A stretch of 64,000 bases of DNA from Rhabditoides inermis (GCA_963966185.1 CAWZYM010000226.1:222001-286000); one strand, 5' to 3'; positions 51,901-61,705 are shown, counted from the first letter of the stretch. Program-made: numbers and translations. Notes: generated by a model not told the origin, from the letters alone.

Positions 51901-53276
51901 TTCTCAAGCGAGAGTGTTCTCGCGTCTCAAGCGAGAGTGTTCTCGCTTCTCAAGCGAGAATGTTCTCGCTTCTCAAGCGAGAAAGTGTTCTCGCTTCTCA
52001 AGCGAGAGTGTTCTCGCTTTTAAAGCGAGAAAGTGTTCTCGCTTCTCAAGCGAGAGTGTTCTCGCTTTTAAGCGAGAGTGTTCTCGCTTCTCAAGCGAGA
52101 GTATTCTCGCTTCTCAAGCGAGAGTGTTCTCGCTTCTCAAGCGAGAGTGTTCTCTCTTCCTGAGCGAGAGTGTTCTTACTTCTCAAGCGAGAGTGTTCTC
52201 GCTTCTCAAGTCTCAAGCGAGAGTATTCTCGCTTCTCAAGCGAGAGTGTTCTCGCTTCTCAAGCGAGAGTGTTCTCGCTTCTCAAGCGAGAGTGTTCTCG
52301 CTTCTCAAGCGAGAAAGTGTTCTCGCTTCTCAAGTGAGAGTGTTCTCGCTTTTCAAGCAAGAGTGTTCTCGCTTCTCAAGTCTCAAGCGAGAGTATTCTC
52401 GCTTCTCAAGCGAGAGTGTTCTCGATTCTCAAGCGAGAGTATTCTCGCTTCACAAGCGAGAATATTCTCGCTTCTCAAGAGAGAGTGTTCTCGCTTCTCA
52501 AGCGAGAGTATTCTCGCTTCTCAAGCGTGAATATTCTCGCTTCTCAAGAGAGAGTGTTCTCGCTTCTCAAGAGAGAGTGTTCTCGCTTCTCAAGAGAAAG
52601 TGTTCTCGCTTCTCAAGTCTCAAGCGAGAGTATTCTCGCTTCTCAAGCGAGAGTGTTCTCGCTTCTCAAGCGAGAGTTTTCTCGCTTCTCAAGCGAGAGT
52701 GTTCTCGCTTTTAAGCGAGAGTGTTCTCGCTTCTCAAGCGAGAGTATTCTCGCTTCTCAAGCGAGAGTGTTCTCGCTTCTCAAGCGAGAGTGTTCTCTCT
52801 TCCTGAGCGAGAGTGTTCTCACTTCTCAAGCGAGAGTGTTCTCGCTTCTCAAGTCTCAAGCGAGAGTATTCTCGCTTCTCAAGCGAGAGTGTTCTCGCTT
52901 CTCAAGCGAGAGTGTTCTCGCTTCTCAAGCGAGAGTGTTCTCGCTTCTCAAGCGAGAAAGTGTTCTCGCTTCTCAAGTGAGAGTGTTCTCGCTTCTCAAG
53001 CAAGAGTGTTCTCGCTTCTCAAGTCTCAAGCGAGAGTATTCTCGCTTCTCAAGCGAGAGTGTTCTCGATTCTCAAGCGAGAGTATTCTCGCTTCTCAAGC
53101 GAGAATATTCTCGCTTCTCAAGAGAGAGTGTTCTCGCTTCTCAAGAGAGAGTGTTCTCGCTTCTCAAGAGAAAGTGTTCTCGCTTCTCAAGTCTCAAGCG
53201 AGAGTATTCTCGCTTCTCAAGCGAGAGTGTTCTCGCTTCTCAAGCGAGAGTGTTCTCGCTTCTCAAGCGAGAGTAT
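48945..53276 (-). repeat. Right-arm tandem duplication, 2166-bp period
   Basis: The block of about 48945-51110 is followed directly by a copy at about 51111-53276 (offset 2166). Shared landmarks include TCTTACTTCTC (about 50008 and 52174), GCTTCACAAGCGAG (about 50281 and 52447) and AAGCGTGAATATTC (about 50358 and 52524). One visible difference is TCAAGAGAGAATGTGCTC near 49255 against TCAAGCGAGAATGTGCTC near 51421. Confidence 0.8.
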
Positions 53277-55203
53277 TCTCGCTTCTCAAGCGAGAATATT
53301 CTCGCTTCTCAAGAGAGAGTGTTCTCGCTTCTCAAGAGAAAGTGTTCTCGCTTCTCAAGTCTCAAGCGAGAGTATTCTCGCTTCTCAAGCGAGAGTGTTC
53401 TCGCTTCTCAAGCGAGAGTGTTCTCGCTTCTCAAGCGAGAATGTTCTCATTTCTCAAGCGAGAGTGTTCTCGCTTCCCAAGCGAAAGTGTTCTCGCTTCT
53501 CAAGCGAGAGTATTCTCGCTTCTCAAGCGAGAGTGTTCTCGCTTCTCAAGCGAGAGTGTTCTCTTTTCCTGAGCGAGAGTGTTCTCACTTCTCAAGCGAG
53601 AGTGTTCTCGCTTCTCAAGCGAGAGTGTTCTCGCTTCTCAAGCGAGAGTGTTCTCGCTTCTCAAGCGAGAGTATTCTCGCTTCTCAAGCGAGAGTGTTCT
53701 CGCTTCTCAAGCGAGAGTGTTCTCTCTTCCTGAGCGAGAGTGTTCTCACTTCTCAAGCGAGAGTTTTCTCGCTTCTCAAGCGAGAGTGTTATCGCTTCTC
53801 AAACGAGAGTATTCTCGCTTCTCAAGCGAGAGTGTTCTCGCTTCTCAAGCGAGAGTTTTCTCGCTTCTCAAGCGAGAGTGTTCTCTCTTCCTGAGCGAGA
53901 GTGTTCTCACTTCTCAAGCGAGAGTGTTCTCGCTTCTCAAGCGAGAGTGTTCTCGCGTCTCAAGCGAGAGTGTTCTCGCTTCTCAAGCGAGAATGTGCTC
54001 GCTTCTCAAGCGAGAGTGTTCTCGCTTCTCAAGCGAGAATGTTCTCGCTTCTCAAGCGAGAGTGTTCTTGCTTCTCAAGCGAGAGTGTTCTCGCTTCTCA
54101 AGCGAGAGAGTGTTCTCGCTTCTCAAGTGAGAGTGTTCTCTCTTCCTGAGCGAGAGTGTTCTCACTTCTCAAGCGAGAATATTCTCGCTTCTCAAGAGAG
54201 AGTGTTCTCGCTTCTCAAGCGAGAGTGTTCTCGCTTCTCAAGCGAGAGTGTTCTCGCTTCTCAAGCGAAAATGTTCTCACTTCTCAAGCGAGAGTGTTCT
54301 CACTTCTCAAGCGAGAGTGTTCTCGCTTCTCAAGCGAGAGTGTTCTCGCTTCTCAAGCGAGAGTGTTCTCGCTTCTCAAGCGAGAGTATTCTCGCTTCTC
54401 AAGCGAGAGTGTTCTCGCTTCTCAAGCGAGAGTGTTCTCTCTTCCTGAGCGAGAGTGTTCTCACTTCTCAAGCGAGAGTTTTCTCGCTTCTCAAGCGAGA
54501 GTGTTATCGCTTCTCAAACGAGAGTATTCTCGCTTCTCAAGCGAGAGTGTTCTCGCTTCTCAAGCGAGAGTTTTCTCGCTTCTCAAGCGAGAGTGTTCTC
54601 TCTTCCTGAGCGAGAGTGTTCTCACTTCTCAAGCGAGAGTGTTCTCGCTTCTCAAGCGAGAGTGTTCTCGCGTCTCAAGCGAGAGTGTTCTCGCTTCTCA
54701 AGCGAGAGTGTTCTCGCTTCTCAAGCGAGAAAGTGTTCTCGCTTCTCAAGTGAGAGTGTTCTCGCTTTTCAAGCAAGAGTGTTCTCGCTTCTCAAGTCTC
54801 AAGCGAGAGTATTCTCGCTTCTCAAGCGAGAGTGTTCTCGATTCTCAAGCGAGAGTATTCTCGCTTCTCAAGCGAGAATATTCTCGCTTCTCAAGAGAGA
54901 GTGTTCTCGCTTCTCAAGCGAGAGTATTCTCGCTTCTCAAGCGAGAATATTCTCGCTTCTCAAGAGAGAGTGTTCTCGCTTCTCAAGAGAAAGTGTTCTC
55001 GCTTCTCAAGTCTCAAGCGAGAGTATTCTCGCTTCTCAAGCGAGAGTGTTCTCGCTTCTCAAGCGAGAGTGTTCTCGCTTCTCAAGCGAGAATGTTCTCA
55101 TTTCTCAAGCGAGAGTGTTCTCGCTTCCTGTCGGTAACCCCGAGTTAACTCAATGATGACGTCACTGCGGATCGCTACGATCTCCAGTGTCTCCCACGGT
55201 TGG

Positions 55204-55306
55204 CGCCGCCGATGGCTCCGCCGCCGTGCCGTTGATGGCTTCGCCGACGGGCCGATGATGGCTGCGCCGACGCCGCGTTTACGGCTCCGATGATGGCCCC
55301 GCCGCC
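55204..55306 (+). repeat. GC-rich 23-bp tandem repeat inside the LTR
   Basis: Four units start with GGCT at 55214, 55237, 55260 and 55283, exactly 23 bp apart. The first two match at about 19 of 23 positions (GGCTxCGCCGxCG ... GAT), and the third and fourth are more diverged. The sequence is unrelated to the satellite unit despite the equal period. Confidence 0.75.
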
Positions 55307-55336
55307 GGCGCCGTACGACGCGTACATTAACCAAAT

Positions 55337-55346
55337 CATATATATG
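55337..55346 (+). promoter_or_regulatory. Possible TATA element in the LTR
   Basis: CATATATATG lies about 20 bp upstream of the AATAAA signal, in a GC-rich LTR. It is the only AT-rich core-promoter-like site there. Function is inferred from position only. Confidence 0.35.
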
Positions 55347-55362
55347 TTGCCCTCACAGACTG

Positions 55363-55368
55363 AATAAA
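55363..55368 (+). promoter_or_regulatory. AATAAA polyadenylation signal in the LTR
   Basis: Canonical AATAAA about 45 bp before the LTR end, followed by a GT-rich stretch (GTATGTGGGTGTGGGGTCGTG, read in two overlapping parts) as expected downstream of a cleavage site. Confidence 0.6.
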
Positions 55369-55414
55369 CCATTCCACCTAAATCGTATGTGGGTGTGGGG
55401 TCGTGTTCTACATT

Positions 55415-55432
55415 TGGCGACCATCTCAACAT
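55415..55432 (+). other. Primer-binding site candidate
   Basis: TGGCGACCATCTCAAC starts two bases after the LTR end. TGG matches the complement of a tRNA CCA tail, and TGGCGACC is a familiar start in LTR elements. I cannot name the tRNA. Confidence 0.6.
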
Positions 55433-55828
55433 GAAGAACCTTGCAACACTTGCCCGCTCGCAGTTCCATCTACACGTGCGGACCCGCAGTCCTGTCTACA
55501 GCCCGGCCAAGCAGTAGATACGACGCTCGCGGAACACGACCCCAGCCGACAAACACCGTGAGGTCTAGCTAACCTCCTTTTAGGACAAGAATCAACCTCG
55601 TCGAAGTCACGTGACGAAAGTGCGCCCATAAGCACCGTGCGACCGCAAAGCACGCCCAAAACTGGCTCCTCCCGCACCCTGACGCAGTCCTGATACAATT
55701 TCTGGATAAGAGGCGCAGGCGTAATCAACAAATCCCGTGAGGTCAGGAAGAGGAGTTCCTCGCTATCACAGCCCGTGTCAACTGACCGGATCAACGTCGG
55801 AGCGACGACCGACACCCATCGAATCGAG
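55433..55828 (+). other. Untranslated leader of the retrotransposon
   Basis: About 400 bp lie between the primer-binding site and the first gag ATG. No repeat or credible gene is seen on either strand. An open frame on the minus strand (55426-55896) overlaps the start of gag and has no recognisable domain. The leader would hold packaging and dimerisation signals, but none can be read directly. Confidence 0.6.
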
Positions 55829-57362
55829 ATGGATACAGCACCGCTACGTCGAGTGCTCACACGACAAATCAACGAACTCGGAGAACTGATCGACACAGCA
55901 AAACAACTTTATCCCGCGGGACATGAATTTTCGACATCTATTGAACGACTGGCAGTCACAAAGAGGAATGTGAAGGATATAATGGGAAAAATACAAGTCG
56001 CCAGTACGAAGATAGCCAGGAAGACGGCGGAGTGGGACGAGCGGATCGCGGCGGTAGAAGACGAAGGCGAACGAGCGACTGAAATGGAGCGGTATGCAAA
56101 CTACGTACAACTTCACAACATGATGGAATTGCTGGATGAAGTCAACACTGTTATCGACACTCTTGAACAACACGTCAACTCGATGGACAACCAGCTACGT
56201 TCCCATCCCGAAGCCGCGGAGTACGAATTGGACGAGAGCAACACGTTGGAGGGAGTGAGTAACGACATCTTTCTACAGCCCTTGCCAAGATCGACTCCAT
56301 CGACCGCCCCCGCCCCAGCTCAGACATCGTCTCCAACTGCCGCTTCAATCACAGGTGCGCAAGTTATGGTCACATCGAACGCGCTCTCTCCTGTCACCCA
56401 AGTACCGTCTGCCACATCTCTCCCTCTACAATCTATGCAAACGCTCTCTCTACTCGATACACGAGCGCTGCCCGCCGCATACGCTACTCATGCTCCCGTT
56501 GTCAACAATTATGGCGCTCATCCGTATGCACCTGTTGCTACAAATGTTCTTGCTGTCAACCACCATCCCGTGCATATCGCTGCTCCTGTTGCTACCCATG
56601 CTCCCGCTGCTACGTATGCCCCACTGACAACTGAAGCTCCTGTGAACAACAATACCGCTCTGCATTACCCCGCACCCGTTGCCAACATGCATGATTCGCG
56701 TACATATGCTCTTGCTGCATACAATCCGAATATGTATAACCAAGTCACCCACGTTCCTGTCATCAACATACATCCTCTGAACAATCATACTGCCTTTCCT
56801 GTATCTACTCCAACTCATGTTCCCGCAATCAACACATACGCTCGTGCAACCGATCCGCTAAATGCACCAATGCAAATATGCGCCCCGATTCACACTGGAG
56901 GTCCTATGCAAAGTGCGCCCACAGTGGGCAAACTTTCTCTCAACCTCCCTCAACTCTCTCTCCGACACTTCAGTGGAAAACAAGAAGAATGGGGCGAGTT
57001 TTTTGCTCAATTCGAATCGATGATTCACCGCAACCCTTCTCTGGATGATACCGAGCGTTTCATGCACCTCAAGAACTGTGTTCGTGGAGACGCTGCCGCT
57101 TCCATTAGTGCACTCCCATGCACTGGTCAGAACTACCCAAGGGCTCTAAACATGCTCATCGGCACATATGGAGATCGCGCAGACAATTGCCATGCTCTAC
57201 GCGCAAAACTCCTGCACTTCAAAGTATACGGTACCCGGATCGACTTGCTGCTCAAGTCCTACTATAACTTCGTCAACATCTTCAACCAGCTTGAAGTGCT
57301 ACAAGATCAACCAGACCACCGTCTACTGACTCACATCCTGGAAGAGCAGTTCCCTTCGGATA
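55829..57362 (+). CDS. gag: BEL/Pao gag, 5' portion (interrupted after codon 511)
   Basis: This encodes the N-terminal 511 residues of the retrotransposon polyprotein. The start is the first in-frame ATG (55829). The frame is open upstream to a GTG at 55775, but a eukaryotic element should use the ATG. Residues 1-125 are predicted by eye to form a coiled coil (LGELIDTAKQLY through VNTVIDTLEQHV). Residues 165-365 are a low-complexity Pro/Ala/His/Asn/Thr linker with degenerate HAPV/YAPVAT repeats. Residues 371-511 resemble the DUF1759 gag domain (LPQLSLRHFSGKQEEWGEFF, FMHLKNCVRGDAA, LIGTYGD). The natural frame is cut by Helitron 1 between the first and second bases of codon 512. Read through, it meets a stop about five codons into the Helitron (57377-57379). 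Gag would form the particle that packages element RNA. Confidence 0.85.
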
Positions 57363-57392
57363 TCCCCCTTTCATACTAATATTTACTATGGT

Positions 57393-57419
57393 GTCTGTCT
57401 GTCTGTCTGTCTGTCTGTC
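57393..57419 (+). repeat. (GTCT)n microsatellite near the 5' end of Helitron 1
   Basis: About seven GTCT repeats. The matching position in Helitron 2 (60026-60042) has about four, so the tract length differs between the copies. Confidence 0.9.
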
Positions 57420-58769
57420 CTTCCGGAGAGATATCTCTTTTCAAAGTCTACTCTAACAACTCATTTTTTCTAGAAAGTTTCTTCAATACCTGAGAACGCA
57501 AAATTCCAAATATCTCGTCAATAGCGATCTCCTAATCATAGTTATCACCTAATCTCCTAACTATGGAGAAAAATTTCAAAATACTTCAATGCGAACCAAA
57601 TTCGAAGGGTAGGTGAATCGACCTAGAAAAAATCGATAGCCGCGATACCAGCCGACTGTGACCTCATCTTCATGCCCAAATAAGCGAATGTACCCAAAAT
57701 GCACCCAAAATTCATGATCTTCGATTTCTATAAAAATTGAATAGAAGAAAGATTACGTATGATAGATTATAGAAACTGGTTTACTTTTTTGAAAAGTCAA
57801 CAAATATGGCGAATACGATCGACTTTTCGTACAGACGAGATAGAGGGTCCAATTTGTAAACTTAAGCTTCTATGGGCTAAAAAGCCCTTCTGTTAAAGTT
57901 TCAGATCGATCGGACTTTGTCTTCATACAGTATTAGACATTTTTTGAGCGCGCGTTACTTGCTGGGGTCGCGCCCACCGGATTGCTCGCTACCAGCCGCC
58001 AGGTCAACCGATCGATATCGAATAGTTGGCATTCGCAATCACTGACCCATATCCATTCAGTTGTGTCTTTTTTGATAGGAATATGTCTAAATATAACAAT
58101 AATGGATTGAGTCAGTTGAAAAAGACAAAGTTTCTATCTTCAACGAATAACTTTGACAAAACGAAAAGTTGAAGGTTGAAAGTTTAGTAAAATTTTTCGA
58201 GACGTCAATAGATAGTGCTTTCTAACGATCAAATCAATCTCAAACTGTTTCAAACTTCTTCACACGTGCGCACAACGTGTTAGGGCGCGCCAGCCGGCTT
58301 CTTTTTCAAAGTCATTGTAGACGTAATATAGAACTATGTACTGCTTCTTTTTTTCAGTTGAAACTAAGTTTTGAGTTTGTTACTTGTACTCTTGTTTATA
58401 TTCAGCCTGAAATTCCGCTTTTCGATGCAGTACAGTGTCGAGTGGAAGTGAGGTGAGGTGAGAATCGAGTTCACCTTACATGTCATTTGGCAAGCACAGG
58501 CGGTCAAATTATATTTTTAGAACGTGATAGAGTAGACAGTAGGGAGAGAAGACAGTAGAAAAGAGAGTAGTGATTTCTGTTAAAAAAGTTTTTTAATAAC
58601 TGTCTTTTACAGTCGTTATAATCCAAGGCTCTGTCTTGTTTTCGGCTGAGAACAAATGGTACGGCTATATCATTGTTACTCTCTATGAGTAGTGAGATAA
58701 ACGCAATACCAACAACAATAAAAAGGTAGCATAGTACTGTCTCTAGAAAGTTGTTGTCACCACAGCGGG

Positions 58770-59340
58770 GACGTGAAAGTATACAAGAGAGAGAATAGGA
58801 GAGAAAAAAGAGGAGAGAGAAAGAGAGAGTAGACATAACTGTCTCTGCAGATGTGAGAGTGAGAGTGGAAGAGGTGACGAGAGGTGAAAGTAGACAGAAG
58901 AAAACATAGTAATGTGTCTAGAAAGTTGTTGTCACAGTAGTAGAAAAAAGATGCAGTAGACAAACAAGAGCATAGCATGAGTATTATCTCTAGAAAGTTG
59001 ACAGTAGACAATAGAAAATATAATACTGTTTCTAGAGAATATATTACTGAGAGGGAAAGAGAAAGAGAGAAAGAGATAGCGAGACAGTGGGAGAGGGAGA
59101 AGCGAGAAGAGAGAGAGAGGAGAGATAGGAGAGACTAGAACTGTGTCGAGAAAAGAGAGAGAGAGAGAGAGTGTGAGAGAGAGAGAGAGAGAGAAAAAAA
59201 AGAGAGAGATAGGCGGGGGGGGGGAGGAGGGAGATAGGATGGAAAGTAGACAGAACAGTGTAGAGGAGAAAGAGATGGGGCGGTGTACATCTGTGAAACA
59301 GAAAATAAGTGAAAAAGAAGTAGGAGAGATGAGAGATAGT
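58770..59340 (+). repeat. GA-rich purine tract in Helitron 1
   Basis: A strongly purine-biased region with pure GA runs at about 59143-59200 and a G-run with A interruptions at about 59213-59230. A motif near CTCTAGAAAGTTGTTGTCAC recurs at about 58740, 58917 and in shortened form at 58988. Open frames here are low-complexity (RE/Ser-rich) and are not genes. Confidence 0.85.
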
Positions 59341-59447
59341 TAGAAAAGCCTAGGTTAAGCTACATATACAAAAACATAGAACTTGAACACTTCAACTACA
59401 ACCCTTGCGTGTATGTATCTTCGCAAGAATCATTAGAGAGAAATCAA

Positions 59448-59626
59448 CTATAGTCGGTTTGGATCCTATATGCCATCCGTGACATTTCACATGTTGTGCA
59501 GTTTTGTGCAACACAACATGTATGTCATCAAATATCCAAAACGTGTCCATGAGTAGAAACCGAACCCATGAGCAGCACGCAGCGATTGCGCACTGGCGGC
59601 GCGCTCTACCACTGCGCCATAGAGGC
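59448..59626 (-). mobile_element. SINE-like tRNA-headed repeat, inverted copy
   Basis: On the minus strand it starts GCCTCTATGGCGCAGTGG, with a good RNA polymerase III A box (TGGCGCAGTGG) and a partly decayed B box (GGTTCGGTTTC). A tail of about 110 bp ends in GGATCCAAACCGACTATAG. It is about 80% similar to the copy at 59741-59918. The tail is better conserved than the tRNA-like head. Confidence 0.7.
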
Positions 59627-59740
59627 AGTGGTTAAGAGATCGAAGAGAGATCACATGTAGCTCCACTGGTCACTCGAGTGTATTATTATAAGAGTATACG
59701 AGCAAACATATCTGCGAGATTCAATGACCTCTGAGTATAA

Positions 59741-59918
59741 GCCTCAATGGCGCAGTGGTTGAGCGCGCCGCTAGCGCGCGATCGTTGCGATCTGCCCATG
59801 GGTTCGATTCCCTCTCACAAAGAGTTTTGGATCTTTGAAGATATACACGTTGTGTTGCACGAAACTGCACAACATGTGAAATGTCACGGATGGCATATAG
59901 GATCCAATCCGACTATAT
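59741..59918 (+). mobile_element. SINE-like tRNA-headed repeat, forward copy
   Basis: It starts GCCTCAATGGCGCAGTGG. The A box (59748-59758, TGGCGCAGTGG) and B box (59801-59811, GGTTCGATTCC) match the pol III consensus, with 42 bp between them. The cloverleaf does not close: the acceptor and anticodon stems do not pair well. It is therefore a tRNA-derived head rather than a working tRNA gene. The tail shares CATGTGAAATGTCACGGATG and GGCATATAGGATCCAA with the inverted copy. There is no clear poly(A) or simple-repeat tail. Confidence 0.72.
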
Positions 59919-59967
59919 CAAGACGAACTATTCTTCTATTCTTCTATTTTTGTATACCTAGTGCGGA

Positions 59968-59995
59968 GGCGCGCGATAGCGCGCCGGAGCGCTAG
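59968..59995 (+). other. Helitron 1 3'-terminal hairpin and CTAG
   Basis: Seven-bp GC stem 59968-59974/59979-59985 with loop GATA, 10 nt before the end CTAG. In Helitrons this structure acts as the transposition terminator. Confidence 0.9.
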
Positions 59996-60025
59996 TCCCC
60001 CTTTCATACTAATATTTACTATGGC

Positions 60026-60042
60026 GTCTGTCTGTCTGTCTT
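60026..60042 (+). repeat. (GTCT)n microsatellite near the 5' end of Helitron 2
   Basis: A shorter version of the tract at 57393-57419, at the same distance from the element terminus. Confidence 0.85.
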
Positions 60043-61366
60043 TCCGGATCGATATCTCTCTTCGAAACCAATCCTACTTGTTGAATTTTTCAAAAAAGTT
60101 TTCTCTTATACTAATATCGCAAAATTCCAAATATCTCGTCAATAGCGATCTCCTAATCATAGTTATCACCTAATCTCTTAACTATGGAGAAAAATTTCAA
60201 AATACTTCCATTAGAACCAAATTTGGAGAGTAGGTGAATCGACCTAGAAAAAGTCGATAGCCGCGATACCAGCTGCCTGTGACCTCATCTTCATGCCCAA
60301 ATAGGCGAATGTACCCAAAATGCACCCAAAATTCATGATCTTCGATTTCTATAAAAATTGAATAGAAGAAAGATTACGTATAATAGATTATAGAAACTGG
60401 TTTCCTTTTTTGAAAAGTCACCAAATATGGCGAATATGATCGACTTTTCGTACAGACGAGATAGAGGGTCCAAATTGTAAACTTAAGCTTTTATGGGCAA
60501 AAAACCCCTTCTGTCAAAGTTTCAGATCGATCGGACTTTGTCTTCATACAGTATTAGACATTTTCTGAGCGCGCGTTACTTGCTGGGGTCGCGCCCACCG
60601 GATTGCTCGCTGCCAGCCGCCAGGTCAAATGATCGATATCGAATAGTTGGCATTCGCAATCACTGACCCATATTCACTCAGTTGTGTCTTTTTTGATAGG
60701 AATATGTCTATATATAACATTAATGGATTGAGTCAGTTGAAAAAAAGACAAAATTTGTAGCTTCAACTAATAATTTCCACGAAACGACGAGTTTGAGGTT
60801 CTAAAAGACAAGAAAAGTGTTTCATGACAAGTTCAGTCAATAGATTATGTTTTGTGAAAATCAATCCAATTTCAAACTCTCTCAAGTTACTTCAGACATG
60901 CGCACAACGAGTAAGGGCGCGCCAGCCGGCTTATTTTCTTTCAGCTGTGTTATCTCGAAGTCATTGTAGACGTGATATAGAATAATGGACTGTTTTCTTT
61001 TTTGTTAGTTGAAAATACATAGGTTTTGAGTTCATTACTTGAACAAATTGAGCCTGAAATTCCGCTTCTTGATGCAGTACAGTGACGAGTGGAAGTGAGG
61101 TGAGGTGAGAATCGAGTTCACCTTACATGTCATTTGGCAAGCACAGGCGGTCGAATTATATTTTTTTGAACGTGAGAGAGTAGACAGTAGGGAGAGTAGA
61201 CAGTAGACAGAAGAGAGTGGTAGTAAAAACAGTTGTTTTCACATAACTGTCTCTTGAAAGTCGCAGTGACTGCTGCAGACGTGAGAGTAGAAGAGTAGAT
61301 AAAAGGTGCCATAGTACTGTCTCTAGACAATTGTTGTCACCGATGCGGAGACGTGAGACAAGAAAA

Positions 61367-61370
<4 letters not shown>

Positions 61371-61437
<67 letters not shown>

Positions 61438-61645
61438 CAGAGAGAGAAGAAGAGAGAAGGGAGAGTAGACATAACTGTCTATTGAAAGTCGCAGTGACGG
61501 CTGCAGACGTGAAAGTAGAAGAGTAGATAGAAGGTGCCATAGTACTGTCTCTAGAATGTTGTTGTCACCGATGCGAAGACGTGAGAATAGAGAGAAAAGA
61601 AAGTGAGAAAGAGAGAGACGGAGGTAGAGAGAGAGGAAGGAGGGT

Positions 61646-61705
<60 letters not shown>

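Larger units (their letters stand above)
41084..55128 (-). repeat. 23-bp hairpin minisatellite array, right arm (inverted orientation)
   Basis: This is the same 23-bp unit as the left arm but reverse complemented, reading GTGTTCTCGCTTCTCAAGCG on the plus strand. The composite variants of the left arm recur here in reverse order, for example the run GATTCTC / GAGTATTC / GAATATTC / AAGAGAGAGTG and the AAGTCTCAAG duplication. This shows common ancestry with the left arm. It also has variants I did not see on the left, such as CTTTTAAAGCGAGAAAGTG, CGCGTCTCAAG and GAATGTGCTC. About 610 units fit in the 14.0 kb. The array stops abruptly at about 55128, where an LTR begins. Confidence 0.96.
55129..55412 (+). 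repeat. 5' LTR of the BEL/Pao-type element (about 284 bp)
   Basis: The LTR starts TGTCGGTAACC right after the last satellite unit and ends GTGTTCTACA, two bases before a TGGCGACC motif. It has a possible TATA element (CATATATATG, 55337-55346) and a polyadenylation signal AATAAA (55363-55368), the usual layout of promoter, R and U5. The left boundary is uncertain by about 3 bases because satellite variants also contain CTTCCTG. The partner LTR is not in the window, so identity and target-site duplication cannot be checked. Confidence 0.75.
57363..59995 (+). mobile_element. Non-autonomous Helitron 1 (2633 bp)
   Basis: The 5' end is TCCCCCTTTCATACTAATAT, preceded by host A at 57362. The 3' end is a perfect hairpin (59968-59985, GGCGCGC/GCGCGCC with loop GATA), 10 nt, then terminal CTAG (59992-59995). 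Together these are the Helitron hallmarks: 5' TC, 3' hairpin plus CTRR, no target-site duplication. The internal sequence has no Rep/helicase reading frame. About the first 1.15 kb is closely similar to Helitron 2. The rest holds purine-rich repeats and an inverted pair of SINE-like copies. It would depend on a RepHel protein encoded elsewhere for rolling-circle movement. Confidence 0.88.

Noticed and set aside
1..55128. CRISPR array
   Set aside because: Repeats are contiguous without unique spacers, and the surrounding elements are eukaryotic.
1..55128. Telomeric repeat
   Set aside because: The unit does not resemble known short telomere repeats, orientation reverses internally, and the array ends in a retrotransposon rather than a chromosome end.
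41079..55156. Plus-strand open frames of the same peptide in the right arm
   Set aside because: Same repeat translated on the other strand after the inversion. The last of them run a few codons into the LTR.
56355..56818. Frames of 90 and 122 codons overlapping the gag linker
   Set aside because: Shadows of the low-complexity Pro/Ala/His-rich linker in other frames.
58504..59343. Small frames in GA-rich DNA (58504-58836, 58757-59011, 59143-59343)
   Set aside because: Low-complexity Ser/Leu or Arg/Glu translations of simple purine repeats.
59741..59815. Functional tRNA gene
   Set aside because: A and B boxes are good, but the acceptor, anticodon and T stems do not pair. The sequence continues into a tail shared with a second copy.
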